Of a DNA stretch of 64,000 nt, positions 19,392-28,250 are shown piece by piece; position 1 is the stretch's first letter; every line of letters begins with the position of its first letter. The notes beneath the pieces were generated by a model that was not told where the DNA came from, made no database searches, and was given only the letters and a program-made list of their open reading frames with translations. Location of the stretch: the NCBI GenBank assembly GCA_039621445.1, contig CP154956.1, positions 80,038,474 to 80,102,473 of the forward strand, written 5' to 3'. The stretch comes from Euglena gracilis. Its lineage: Eukaryota; Euglenida; Euglenophyceae; Euglenales. The position numbers and the translations under genes were made by a program.

Positions 19392-22171
19392 CTTATTCGC
19401 GATTGCGATGGTGCCCTTGAAGTCTTTCTGAAAAACCCGTTGGCCCTCGGTGGTATTCCGTGGATTCGGGCCCGGGTACGCTCGAGCACCAAGCGTATCC
19501 TTTCGGATTCTTGTCGGAATCGCGAAATTTCTGGTGAAGGTGAATCCTGGTACCGGAAATCCGGTCGCAAACCCTGTTGGTCACCCGTAATAGGGGGACA
19601 CTCCGGTGTGGGGGTATGTCGCGCATGCAACATGTGACCCACTCCCGGTGTACGGGTTTGGCTCATTCCACGCACAAGCATGGAATGATGGATTTCTTGG
19701 TGCAGACTTGGCGGAATCGCCGTGTTTTCCGAAAATTCGGTTCCCGTAATGGGAGATTCATCCGAAAACTGGTTTTGAGTTGTAGGCAAGGCCAATGGTG
19801 GCACAATTCGCGGAATCGCGGATTGTGACACTCGGGACACGGGTGGTGGTGGTGCATGTGCACCCAGATTCGGGTTGTGGGAACGCGAATCTGGAGCATT
19901 TGGCGCATCTTCGGCAATGCATACTGCCGAATTGCGGTGTGAAACCCGCTGTTGGTTGGACACATTATCCAAACCCTCAGACAAGTCATGCACACTTTGC
20001 TCCAAATGCTCAACGAGTTGGAGTTGGCCGCAAATACGGTCAACTTCATCCTCCAAAGCGCGAATATGCTTGCGGTAACGAGAAAAGTCATCCAAGTGCG
20101 GAATCCTTTCGGAAATTCCGGTAACATCTTGGACAAGTTTCCCATGAGAGTTATCCAGTATTTGGAGTTGTCCCATTAATGCTTTTACAGCATTTGAGAG
20201 AATCTGCAAAGGTGATGTCACCTTGGTTGGTGTGGTGGTGGGTGCAACCGGTGCAGGGTTATCCGAGAACGCGGTTGTGGTACCCACGGGCAAATTTCCG
20301 GGTTGTGGCTTATCCAACAACGCGGAAATCCGCTCATCCAACCTGGTAATCTCACTTTGCGTGGATCGGGCATTCCGATTCACCGATTCCTCAAGCCGTA
20401 ATAGGCTGTTGCAGAAATCTTGCAAGGTTTCCTGATTGTTAGTGAGCATTTTGTCATAAAATGCCTTGAAATCAGGGTTCTCGGTAATCCGAGAACTGGA
20501 ACCTGCAGGCAAAGACTGCATTTCCGTTACTTTGGTAGACACCGATGCATACCGGGTCTGGAGTTCCCCAATAGCAGTCTGAATACCGCTAATGTCCGGA
20601 ACTCGGTGGGACAGTGCGGAATAGCTTTGTTGCAAACCCGCAATGGACGAGTTAATCCCGCCAATGTCGGATTGCAACTGCAACTGCAGGGAATCCTGCC
20701 GTTGTGCGATTTCCGCCACTTTCGCGCTCAGATTGGATAATCCAACCTGATTCGCGTCACAATAGCAGGTTTTCTGCTCGAAACGGGAAAGTCGCTCCTC
20801 CAACTGCCGCACATACGTGTGGGGAGCAAAATTCTCGTTGGCTTGTGACTGGAATTGCCGAAACTTTTCCGTTTCGTCGCACAACTGCATAATGCGGTGT
20901 TGCGATTCATGGAAAGTTGCGGACAATGTGGTGAAATGGTCCATAGACACAAATCCACCACTGCTGGATGTTGCAGACGAGGAATCTCGTGCATGCAACT
21001 GTTGTTGCAAATGCAACAACGCAGATGAACAGGACTCCATTTGTCCCGATAACTGTTGTAGTGAGCCATGCAAGTGCAGAAACTTGAAGTCATTCCGCGT
21101 TTCCGCTTCATGCATGCATTCACTAATTTGCCGGAAGTTTTGCGGGAGCTGTTGGCATATTCTGTCAAAGGTTTCCCGAAAGTTTGCAAGGTCAATACCC
21201 GCACTTTCGAAATTCCTCTGGCAATATCTGCCAACTTCCTGCAAGTAATTCCAGCAGTGTTCCAGCTTGGTGAAGACATGTTTCTGGTTGTCCTCATCAA
21301 ACTGAAGCACTTTGTTCAATGCGGTTGCACACTCTGCAACGCATTGTTGCACATGGTTGAACTGCCTCACAAGGGGGTGATCCCCTGGAAGCCGAGCAAC
21401 AATATCCTGCACATCCTCAGCAGTGAGGAGCTCACCAGTGCCCTTCCCATAGTCTTCCATGGGTTGGGATGTACCGGAGAATTCCGGCACCACGAGGCGA
21501 GTCTCCGGTTGCCAAGGTAGTGCGGGATAGCACCCGATATCGGGGGGTGGTGGCAAAGCTCTGTAAGGGCTTGCCGGTGGAAGAGCCGGTGGGGGTTGAA
21601 AGAAACACGGGGCTTCCAGCCCACCATCACCAGAGAAGCCCGGTGGCGGAATCACCACGGGTCTCTCCGGTGTGTGCAGCTGCACCATTGTCGCAGACAG
21701 AGGCGAATACCCCCGTTGTGGCAAGGTGAGTGCAGAAGAGGCCGCATTAGCCTCTGAAGCCAATGATGTGGAGGGCTCATCGCCGACCACTGTCAATGAT
21801 GACAAGTGTTGCAATTGTGACAATTGAATCAATTGTGCCTCATCGGCGTGGGAACTGGAGGCACTTTCACATAAAAGCTTCCAATCCCCATTTTCTTGGT
21901 CAATGTCTTGCAATGATGCCTGTAATAAGGCATAATTGAATTGATGGTTGGGGCCTGTGCTTTGCATCTTTCTGATGACAAAAACGGCAAAAACCCTCAA
22001 AACTAAGCAGTTGTGCTGGCACCAGAGGGGCTGTAACGGGTAATACCGTACAGAACCTTCCGGAGCCTGCTCGTCTGCATAGACGTTGACTAGAAGCCGG
22101 GAGCTGACGCTGCGACCGTGTAATAACGGTGCAGGGGCTCTCTGCTGCCAGTCAGCGTAGGATCGAACCAA
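19388..22171 (-). CDS. Element 1 leader ORF: 927-residue coiled-coil protein
   Basis: The first ORF after the PBS. Residues 1-230 are Pro/Ser-rich. From about 240 to 780 it is dominated by heptad-like Q/E/L/S sequence with short turns, for example HTYVRQLEERLSRFEQKTC and ISGIQTAIGELQTRYASV. It ends in a Ser/Pro/Arg-rich tail. No known domain is recognised. The coiled-coil part is clearly related to the element 2 ORF at 24.09-25.68 kb (STYVQQLEERLSRLDRKLC), so it is a family trait under past selection. The position before capsid suggests a structural or matrix-like role, or a scaffold for particle assembly; that is inference. Confidence 0.8.
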   Translation of the reverse strand: MVRSYADWQQRAPAPLLHGRSVSSRLLVNVYADEQAPEGSVRYYPLQPLWCQHNCLVLRVFAVFVIRKMQSTGPNHQFNYALLQASLQDIDQENGDWKLLCESASSSHADEAQLIQLSQLQHLSSLTVVGDEPSTSLASEANAASSALTLPQRGYSPLSATMVQLHTPERPVVIPPPGFSGDGGLEAPCFFQPPPALPPASPYRALPPPPDIGCYPALPWQPETRLVVPEFSGTSQPMEDYGKGTGELLTAEDVQDIVARLPGDHPLVRQFNHVQQCVAECATALNKVLQFDEDNQKHVFTKLEHCWNYLQEVGRYCQRNFESAGIDLANFRETFDRICQQLPQNFRQISECMHEAETRNDFKFLHLHGSLQQLSGQMESCSSALLHLQQQLHARDSSSATSSSGGFVSMDHFTTLSATFHESQHRIMQLCDETEKFRQFQSQANENFAPHTYVRQLEERLSRFEQKTCYCDANQVGLSNLSAKVAEIAQRQDSLQLQLQSDIGGINSSIAGLQQSYSALSHRVPDISGIQTAIGELQTRYASVSTKVTEMQSLPAGSSSRITENPDFKAFYDKMLTNNQETLQDFCNSLLRLEESVNRNARSTQSEITRLDERISALLDKPQPGNLPVGTTTAFSDNPAPVAPTTTPTKVTSPLQILSNAVKALMGQLQILDNSHGKLVQDVTGISERIPHLDDFSRYRKHIRALEDEVDRICGQLQLVEHLEQSVHDLSEGLDNVSNQQRVSHRNSAVCIAEDAPNAPDSRSHNPNLGAHAPPPPVSRVSQSAIPRIVPPLALPTTQNQFSDESPITGTEFSENTAIPPSLHQEIHHSMLVRGMSQTRTPGVGHMLHARHTPTPECPPITGDQQGLRPDFRYQDSPSPEISRFRQESERIRLVLERTRARIHGIPPRANGFFRKTSRAPSQSRIR

Positions 22172-22254
22172 TCTGCTACCAAGTGTAATGCTTGATAGCC
22201 TTTCTGTTTGTGAAGTGTGTATAGGATCGTAACCAATCTGCTACCAAGTGTACG
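22158..22254 (-). repeat. Tandem duplication of LTR edge plus PBS
   Basis: The block gatcg(t)aaccaatctgctaccaagtgta occurs twice, with the tRNA-matching words 65 bp apart (22172-22181 and 22237-22246). Each copy contains the PBS and the last bases of the LTR. The inner copy is out of place for priming. Confidence 0.8.
22237..22246 (-). promoter_or_regulatory. Primer binding site of element 1 (initiator tRNA-Met type)
   Basis: The minus strand reads TGGTAGCAGA immediately after the 5' LTR end CGTACACT. This is complementary to the 3' end of eukaryotic initiator tRNA-Met (...TCTGCTACCA). Element 2 has the same PBS at 23652-23661. Confidence 0.85.
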
Positions 22255-22561
22255 TCTGATTCCCAATTCCCCTTTCCCAATTCCCAAAAGCCTTCGCTTT
22301 CGCCTTGGCGCACCTACTTGGGGACTGAAAATCAGAGTAACAGAAAATCCCTTTTCCCACTTCCCAAGAAGCAAAGCACGGAGCAATGCAGGGAGGACGG
22401 ACTGGATAACCAAGTCCGGTCCGATGGAAAGGAAGGAAAAGGTATAAAGAAGAATACCACCTGTGGAGAGAGAAGGGGCACCCATTAGGAAAGCCTAATA
22501 GGATCTGCTTCCATCCTAACTTCCTCAACGGAAGGGGACAGAAGCATACGCCTGGTACACA
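22247..22561 (-). repeat. 5' LTR of element 1
   Basis: 315 bp, two differences from 6013-6327. It is bounded outside by the target duplication ACCAT (22562-22566) and inside by the PBS. The promoter of the element should lie here, but I see no convincing TATA box on the minus strand. Confidence 0.95.
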
Positions 22562-22566
22562 ACCAT

Positions 22567-23225
22567 TTGAAACTGGTATTAGCATTTTGTTGAAAATGCT
22601 AATACCGACAAAGTCTACGGACAAAGAAACTGTTTCCCCAGGTTTGCTCAAACTTTTCACACTGCTGATTGCTGCACGGAGATCGTTCACATTTATGTGT
22701 AAATGGAGTATTTTTTCAAAATTCCTGAGCAATTATTCATGTGCGGATGTCCAGCCCCCCCCCCCCAGACATGGGTGCTGCTGTCTGAGTGTAACTCCCT
22801 GGTTGCATTTCGGGGGAAGGTCTTCCCTCCCAGATGTTCAACACAATTATTACTTCCATTCATTGAGCCTTGATTTCCTGGGAAATGGGGTGTTTTGAGT
22901 CCCAGGCTGTAGACTTTGCCAGGGCATCCGTAAAAGCCCTTAAAAAGGGAAGTGCCGTTAGGTTGCATTTTATTTGACCCAAAATGGCAGCCAATTACCT
23001 TTTTGACATGTAATTTTTTTTCACAACTGTTCCCAGCTGGGTTTTTTATGGCTTTGACTTTCTGGCGGGACACCTTTAACTTTCCTTCCTGGAAGTTTAG
23101 TTCAAAACCCAGATGGGTCACCACGTGTGTGGGCAAGGTGGACATTTTCACATTGATTTTGTACCCTCAATTCAGCAAATGTTCGACGACTCTGTTCAGG
23201 TGACTTTGCAAAAAATTTTGGGTGG
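22567..23225 (-). pseudogene. RT C-terminus and RNase H of YR element copy 1
   Basis: Minus-strand frame from about 23151 gives THLGFELNFQEGKLKVSRQK (the post-palm 'hLGF.ld...' block of DIRS-type RT). It is followed by RELHSDSSTHVWGGG, the RNase H Asp block, and LSKPGETVSLSVD. Stops and indels show decay. It is flanked directly by element 2 on one side and element 1 on the other. The same sequence is present, with fewer breaks, at 39.77-39.1 kb in copy 2. Confidence 0.75.
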
Positions 23226-23230
23226 GGGAC

Positions 23231-23651
23231 TGTGTACCAGGCAGCATGAACATGGCACTGTGCATAGCAGCAGTCTGCAGAATGTACAATGTCATGCTAG
23301 ATAGCACTATTCCATGTTCTGCAACACAAATTGCAGAATTAGGAATAGCGTATCCTATCTCGGATCTGCCTTCTCTTTTCACAGGTGGTATTATTGTTTT
23401 GTTTTGTGTTTCATCAACCCAAAATGGCAAATCAAAGATTTGAAGACTTGAACTCCGATAGGAGAACACAACTGGAACTGAAGTTCCAAAATCACACCTG
23501 GTTTTCCTTGTGCTCTGCATAAGCCCAAAGGCATTAAAAAAACTAATAGTTAAGTGAAAGACTTTCTTTTTGTTACTCTCCTGGTTCTGTTCCCACGAGA
23601 GGGTGTAAGTAGGCCGACAGGCAGTGGGAATAGAGTCAGGGGACATACACT
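23231..23651 (+). repeat. 5' LTR of element 2
   Basis: Starts TGTGTACCAGGCAGC, ends CATACACT, and is followed at once by TGGTAGCAGA (PBS). It aligns over its full length with 33306-33724. Confidence 0.93.
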
Positions 23652-23661
23652 TGGTAGCAGA
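23652..23661 (+). promoter_or_regulatory. Primer binding site of element 2
   Basis: TGGTAGCAGA directly follows the LTR, matching the initiator tRNA-Met 3' end as in element 1. Confidence 0.85.
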
Positions 23662-23999
23662 TTAGGTTTCTTTCCTAGGACCCTTCTCCCCCCATCTTAA
23701 CAGGTGACTTCAAACAGTGAGTGGTACTGAGCCTATAGGCAACAAAGCATCCACGAGCTGTCTGGAGCCAACTTCTAAGCACAGGTACAAGCTTCAGGAG
23801 GTTCTGGGAAGAATACGCTGCCACATCCTTCTAAGTTTGTTCCTTTGCTTACTTTTTGGGGTTTCTTGTGCTTGTTTCTGCAAATAAATAAAAATATGCA
23901 GAGCTCAAGCACCAACACATCAAAGCTTTGATAAGTTCTTTGAGAAAGTTTGATGAAGATTTGTCGCAGGAGTATATGCTCCAACCCAGGTGTGTGGCC

Positions 24000-24490
24000 C
24001 TACATGGGGCAACTCCCAGCTCTATTGAGTATTCCCCCACCCCAGTGGTTTCGAGGTCTATTGAGCCCCCCCCACCCCAGTTTTCAGCTCTGTGGAGCAT
24101 CCCCTTACCGTATTTTTCAGCTATACCGAGCATTCCCCCACCCCGCTTTCCAGCTCTATCGAGCATTCCCCCCACAGCTCTATCGAGCAACCCCCCACCC
24201 AATGGGTACCAAACCTAACGGTGTCCAGCTCTATCGAGCATCCCCCCACAGTGGCCAGCTCTATCGAGCAATTACCTCCAACCCCCAGCTTTATAGAGCA
24301 TTCCCCAACCGTTCCCAGCTCTATCAAGCATTCTAACACCCAATGGGTGCAACACCTAACGGTATCAAGCTCCATCGAGCATTTCCCCACCCAGGAGTTT
24401 CCACACCTGACGGTGTGTGATTTAGGCGATAACCCCGCTGCGCAATGGGTGCAACGCCTATCGGCGTGTGGCTCTATCGAGCAACCCATC
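24000..24490 (+). repeat. Degenerate tandem repeat encoding SSIEHSPT-like units
   Basis: The words agctctatcgagca and ccccccac recur about a dozen times at 24-70 bp spacing, with longer units that include CAATGGGT. In the plus frame they encode repeats such as SSIEHSPT, SSIEHPPTV and SIEQPP. They form the N-terminal part of the coiled-coil ORF of element 2. Element 1 has a Pro-rich but non-repetitive region in this place. Confidence 0.75.
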
Positions 24491-25681
24491 GCCCAGTGTG
24501 ATTATCAGCCTTTGCTGCAAAGTCAGGCGTCTTGTTGTACTTCTCTGCATCAGGATGTCGCAACGGTGCCTACAGGCACACTTGACAAACAACCCACTGA
24601 TGTGGTTCACCGCATGCTGGCATGTCCTCCAAAGGAGGACACACCCGCACAAAACTCCCAGAGACTGAGCGAAAATTTGTGTGAGAGGCAATCCAGCGAT
24701 GATGCGGCATTTTTGCACATGCAACATAGTTTGCAAAATTTGTTTACAAAAGTGGAGCCAATAACGGCACTTTTTGAGCACAAAAATCCTGATATGGGAA
24801 CTTTTGTTACCATGAAGCAGTTCGATACCCTAGCTGCTGCATTCCAGCAAGCGCATCAGCGCATTACGCAACTGAGCCGTGAATCGGCAAATTTTCACCA
24901 TATGCACACCCAACCTGGTGAAGGTTTCGCTTCCAGCACTTATGTGCAGCAATTGGAGGAAAGACTTTCCCGGTTGGACCGAAAATTATGTAGGTGTGGT
25001 GAAAATTCTGCTGAAATAACAAGTTTTTACGCCCATAGCGCGAATATCGCAAGCAGGCAGGATGCTTACCACCAAAGGTGGCACAATAATATTGATGACA
25101 TCCAAACCGCAATTGCGGAGTTGCAGAACCGCAATGCGGTACCATGTTCACATAATTTAGAATTTCAGCGATTTTCTGCAGATATGCGTGATGAAAATCA
25201 CCAAGTGAGGAAAAAAATTTGTGACGGTCGGATACGGACCGAGGATACAGTGAATCAGCAAGTCAAAAACTTGCAAAAAGATTCCTCAGCGCTATCCGCG
25301 CAAGTTTCGGTGTTTTTGGAACAGCCAATGGCTGAAAACGTGCAGAATCCGCAAAATACCCCTCCTTCCAAACCATCTCCGCAATTGGAGTCTATTTCCG
25401 AAGCTGTGCAAACTCTAGCTGTGCGACTACGGGAATTGGAAAGTGTTTTTGGAAAAATTTCGAAAGATTTCCGGTCTTTTTCTGACAAAATCCCTCTTCT
25501 GGACGATATGTCCAAACACCGCAGGCGTATGAAGCGTTTGCAGGAAGATATTGGTGCAATCACCGATCATCTGAAAATTTTCGATGATTTGGAGAAAAAT
25601 TTTCGTGTCTTTGCAGAAAATTTGGATCAGTACACGCGCAATTGCGTTTATTACAACAAAAACCTGATATGGGTGTTGTAG
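24092..25681 (+). CDS. Element 2 coiled-coil ORF (homologue of 927-residue ORF)
   Basis: 529 codons open from a non-ATG codon, so the true start lies upstream or is lost. After the N-terminal repeats, residues about 225-520 are coiled-coil-like: STYVQQLEERLSRLDRKLC, then DDIQTAIAELQNRNAV, and a C-terminal KRLQEDIGAITDHLKIFDD segment. These match element 1 in order and spacing (TYVRQLEERLSRFEQK, IQTAIGELQTRYA, HIRALEDEVDRICGQLQ). The frame is shorter than its partner but intact over this stretch. Confidence 0.75.
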   Translation: MEHPLTVFFSYTEHSPTPLSSSIEHSPHSSIEQPPTQWVPNLTVSSSIEHPPTVASSIEQLPPTPSFIEHSPTVPSSIKHSNTQWVQHLTVSSSIEHFPTQEFPHLTVCDLGDNPAAQWVQRLSACGSIEQPIAQCDYQPLLQSQASCCTSLHQDVATVPTGTLDKQPTDVVHRMLACPPKEDTPAQNSQRLSENLCERQSSDDAAFLHMQHSLQNLFTKVEPITALFEHKNPDMGTFVTMKQFDTLAAAFQQAHQRITQLSRESANFHHMHTQPGEGFASSTYVQQLEERLSRLDRKLCRCGENSAEITSFYAHSANIASRQDAYHQRWHNNIDDIQTAIAELQNRNAVPCSHNLEFQRFSADMRDENHQVRKKICDGRIRTEDTVNQQVKNLQKDSSALSAQVSVFLEQPMAENVQNPQNTPPSKPSPQLESISEAVQTLAVRLRELESVFGKISKDFRSFSDKIPLLDDMSKHRRRMKRLQEDIGAITDHLKIFDDLEKNFRVFAENLDQYTRNCVYYNKNLIWVL

Positions 25682-25931
25682 GCACACTTGCCGCAGATTC
25701 CAGCTCCAAATAGCGCACCTGTGGCAGAGCCTATTGGTACATTGCCACAAAATTAAGATTCTGCTCATGCATTGGTCCCTCCCCCAGCGGTACCAGTCCC
25801 AATGGACCATTTTTTGGATGATGGGGGAATATTGAATGCGCATTCGCAAAATACAGCCAAAGTACAATTGGTGCAACCACCGAGGTACCCGTGCATTGTG
25901 CGGTTTTGCGCCCAGGCCCATCCTCCTTGAA

Positions 25932-27123
25932 TACCACCGAAGGGCCATGGGAGTCTCAGAAAGATATCAAAGGAATCATCTCTATCGCGAAAAAGGTGAA
26001 GCCCAAATGGGACGGTGACCCCACAACGTGGAAACAGTTTTGGCGTGATTGGGATATTATTGGGACCTGAAAGGATCAACCCATAACGAAAATTCGGAGG
26101 TGATCAAAATGGAATTCATAGATTGTCTACCAAAAGACGAAAAGGAACGCGCCAGACAATTGGTCATTCGCGGGCGCATTTCTTTTCAGAATTTGGTTGA
26201 GCAATATGCTTCATCATGTTCCAGTTTTGGTTTCCAGAATCACTCTGGAGAATAAATGGCGGCAATATGCCCCCCATGACCGAAAATGGAGGTCGATGGA
26301 CCTATGGTACTCAAAATGGCTTTGTTTGGCAGCCGAAGTAGACGAGTTAGGCGAAACCCAAATGAAAGAGCACTTTGACACAGTATTACTACACTTTATG
26401 CCCAAATTCATCAAAGAAATTCACCATGAGGAACTCGCAGGACATATTTTGACGCTCGATGAGCGATGGAACTATGTTTCCAAACAGTTGAAGCTATCAC
26501 AGCTTCTGGGACAAATCCATTCGGCTTATACGGGCCACCCTACAACAGGAATACCCGCTATCCAAGTCAGTTCTGTGAAAAAAGCGTCATACTTATCACA
26601 CCGCCATAGCGGAATCCAAATCGCGCAATTCGCGCTCTTCAGAAGAATTTTCGGACAAATTGTGCTTTTTGTGCAACAAAAAGGGTCATATATCTTGCCA
26701 TTGTCCAAATCCCGCAGCGCGAAAGCGCAACACAAGTCCAAGATGATCAGCCTCATCATGCAGTTCTCGTTGTTCACAAAATGCGCGTTCGCAAAAACCA
26801 AAATATCAATCACGATCCACATTTTCAATGTGCGGATCCACCAACCACCCACACCCAACTGTCGCTACGCGACATCTCCCAACTCAAGCCAATGCCACCG
26901 CGATATAAATCGCGGTTCAAAAGAACATTCCTCAGCCAAAAGGCAGAAGTCTTTTTTTGAAAAGGCCTCTATCGAGGAAAATGACCCGGCTTGGGACAGG
27001 GAGGGGGATGAGACCCCTAATAAGAAGGAGCACCATCCCCGCTTGACAAATCGTAAACTCAGAGACGTATATGCGTCAAGAAAATCAATGGCTGATATGG
27101 TCACTGGTTCGGATTTTGAGTAA
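25932..27123 (+). pseudogene. gag: Element 2 Gag, frameshifted
   Basis: Homologous to element 1 Gag: KVKPKWDGDPTTW near 26000, MEFIDCLPKDEKERARQLV at 26109, KWRQYAPHDRKWRSMDLW at 26250, and a tail ending VTGSDFE. At least two frame changes (about 26070 and 26215) break it. The knuckle region is degraded: cfLCNKKGH-like codons remain near 26665-26700 in a displaced frame. It probably makes no working capsid. Confidence 0.75.
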
Positions 27124-27276
27124 AGACACCCGAAACCCAGGGATGCGGACTACAGAGGCTACTAGAAAGGAGGTGACAGGAGTCATGACCCAAGACATCC
27201 CCTGCCCAGTATCCTTTCTGGTCATCGTTCCGGGATTTTCCGGTGTGGTGTCCCCGCTCAAAATTCTGCCAAACAT

Positions 27277-27830
27277 TTGACATATAGACAGTTTCTTTGC
27301 TTCTGGTTGTGTTGTATCATGGGATACCCCATGAATGTCCATGTGGTTGAGTGGATTCCCGCTCCAAGAATGCACACAACACCACAAAATTCTGCCCCCC
27401 CCCCTCAAACTCCCACTAATGATCACTTTTACATACCGTTTTCGATGACAACAATACCGTTTTCTACAACACCAACACCGTTTTCAACCCAAGGGTAAAA
27501 AGAAAGCGCCCCCCTACCCACCGCATATTTACAAACGTTCCACATGCGGTAGGGGTAACAAGCAACTTAACCCCCCATCGTTTCACTGGGTTACAAGACG
27601 AAAGCCCTAAGGCCTGAAATCCAAATGGTGTCGAGTAGTCGCCCAGCTGTTTTCATTTTTTGTTTTGCACCAGGTTTGTCGATTGCAGACAATCCTGAAC
27701 ACCCCCCGCAGCTCAAATTTGCATACAATTTTTCTTACACACTCCACCCCCCCAGACCAGCATGCGCGACAAGGACAACTACTCAGCACCTCCCCCCAAG
27801 CTGTGCACTCTAGGAGAAATTTCCACTCAA
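27277..27830 (+). pseudogene. Element 2 protease-linker remnant
   Basis: A Pro/Thr-rich stretch (FSTTPTPFSTQG) and SSSRPAVFIFCFAPGLSIAD ... PACATRTTTQ correspond to the linker after the protease of element 1 (SSSRPAAPIPRFPPDVSLSD ... TCATRTTTP). No DTG motif is left in an open frame. Homology to element 1 ends at about 27.84 kb. Confidence 0.6.
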
Positions 27831-27879
27831 CCAACAACCAAACACAAAAGGAAATAACTGAAACCAAACTAACCACCAC

Positions 27880-28250
27880 CCCCGCGCCTATGGCGCCCCC
27901 GCCACTCAAGTGCCTATGGCACCCACCACCCCCCGCGCATATGGCGCCTCCCTGCGCATATTGCGCAAAGTGCGTATAGCACAGACGCTGCGCCTATGGC
28001 GCCACCCACCCTCGCGCATAGCGCAAATATTGCGCACAATCCCCCCGCCCCCGCGCTATAAGGCGCCCCCAACCACCGCGCCTATGTCGCTCACACCCCC
28101 GCGCATATTGCGCTCCCCACGCGCATAGCGCTCATCGCGTGCATATTGTTTTGTACACCGCGCATAGTGCACACCTCCCCACCGCGTATATTGCGCAGCC
28201 CGCAAACAGCCCCCTACACCAGATGCGCGCCTCCCCCCTGTCCCCATTCG
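27880..28250. repeat. Cluster of GCGC-A/T-GCGC micro-palindromes
   Basis: The region is filled with short palindromes of the type gcgcatattgcgc, gcgcctatggcgcc, gcgcatagcgc and gcgcaatatgcgc, separated by C-rich spacers, about fifteen within 370 bp. No ORF is credible. It lies immediately after the point where homology to element 1 stops. Confidence 0.8.

Larger units (their letters stand above)
6013..22561 (-). mobile_element. Element 1: giant Ty3/gypsy chromovirus, 16.5 kb
   Basis: Identical-length LTRs (315 bp) bound the element. They differ at two sites only (6034 region and the gaaa[t/g]cc site near 6259/22493). The 5-bp target duplication ACCAT lies at 6008-6012 and 22562-22566. PBS and PPT are in the expected places. 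Coding order on the minus strand is coiled-coil ORF, Gag, protease, DIRS-type domain, RT/RNase H, integrase with chromodomain, then four unrecognised overlapping ORFs. Typical Ty3/gypsy elements are 5-8 kb; the excess comes from the 2.8-kb leader ORF and 5.5 kb after integrase. Insertion looks recent but several frames are broken. Confidence 0.9.

Noticed and set aside
23236-23650. Solo LTR interpretation of the two similar 420-bp blocks
   Set aside because: The shared TSD, PBS after the first, PPT before the second, and Gag-like content between them show they are the two LTRs of one element.
27880-28250. CRISPR-like array of palindromic repeats
   Set aside because: Eukaryotic context, irregular spacing, no constant repeat length and no spacer structure.
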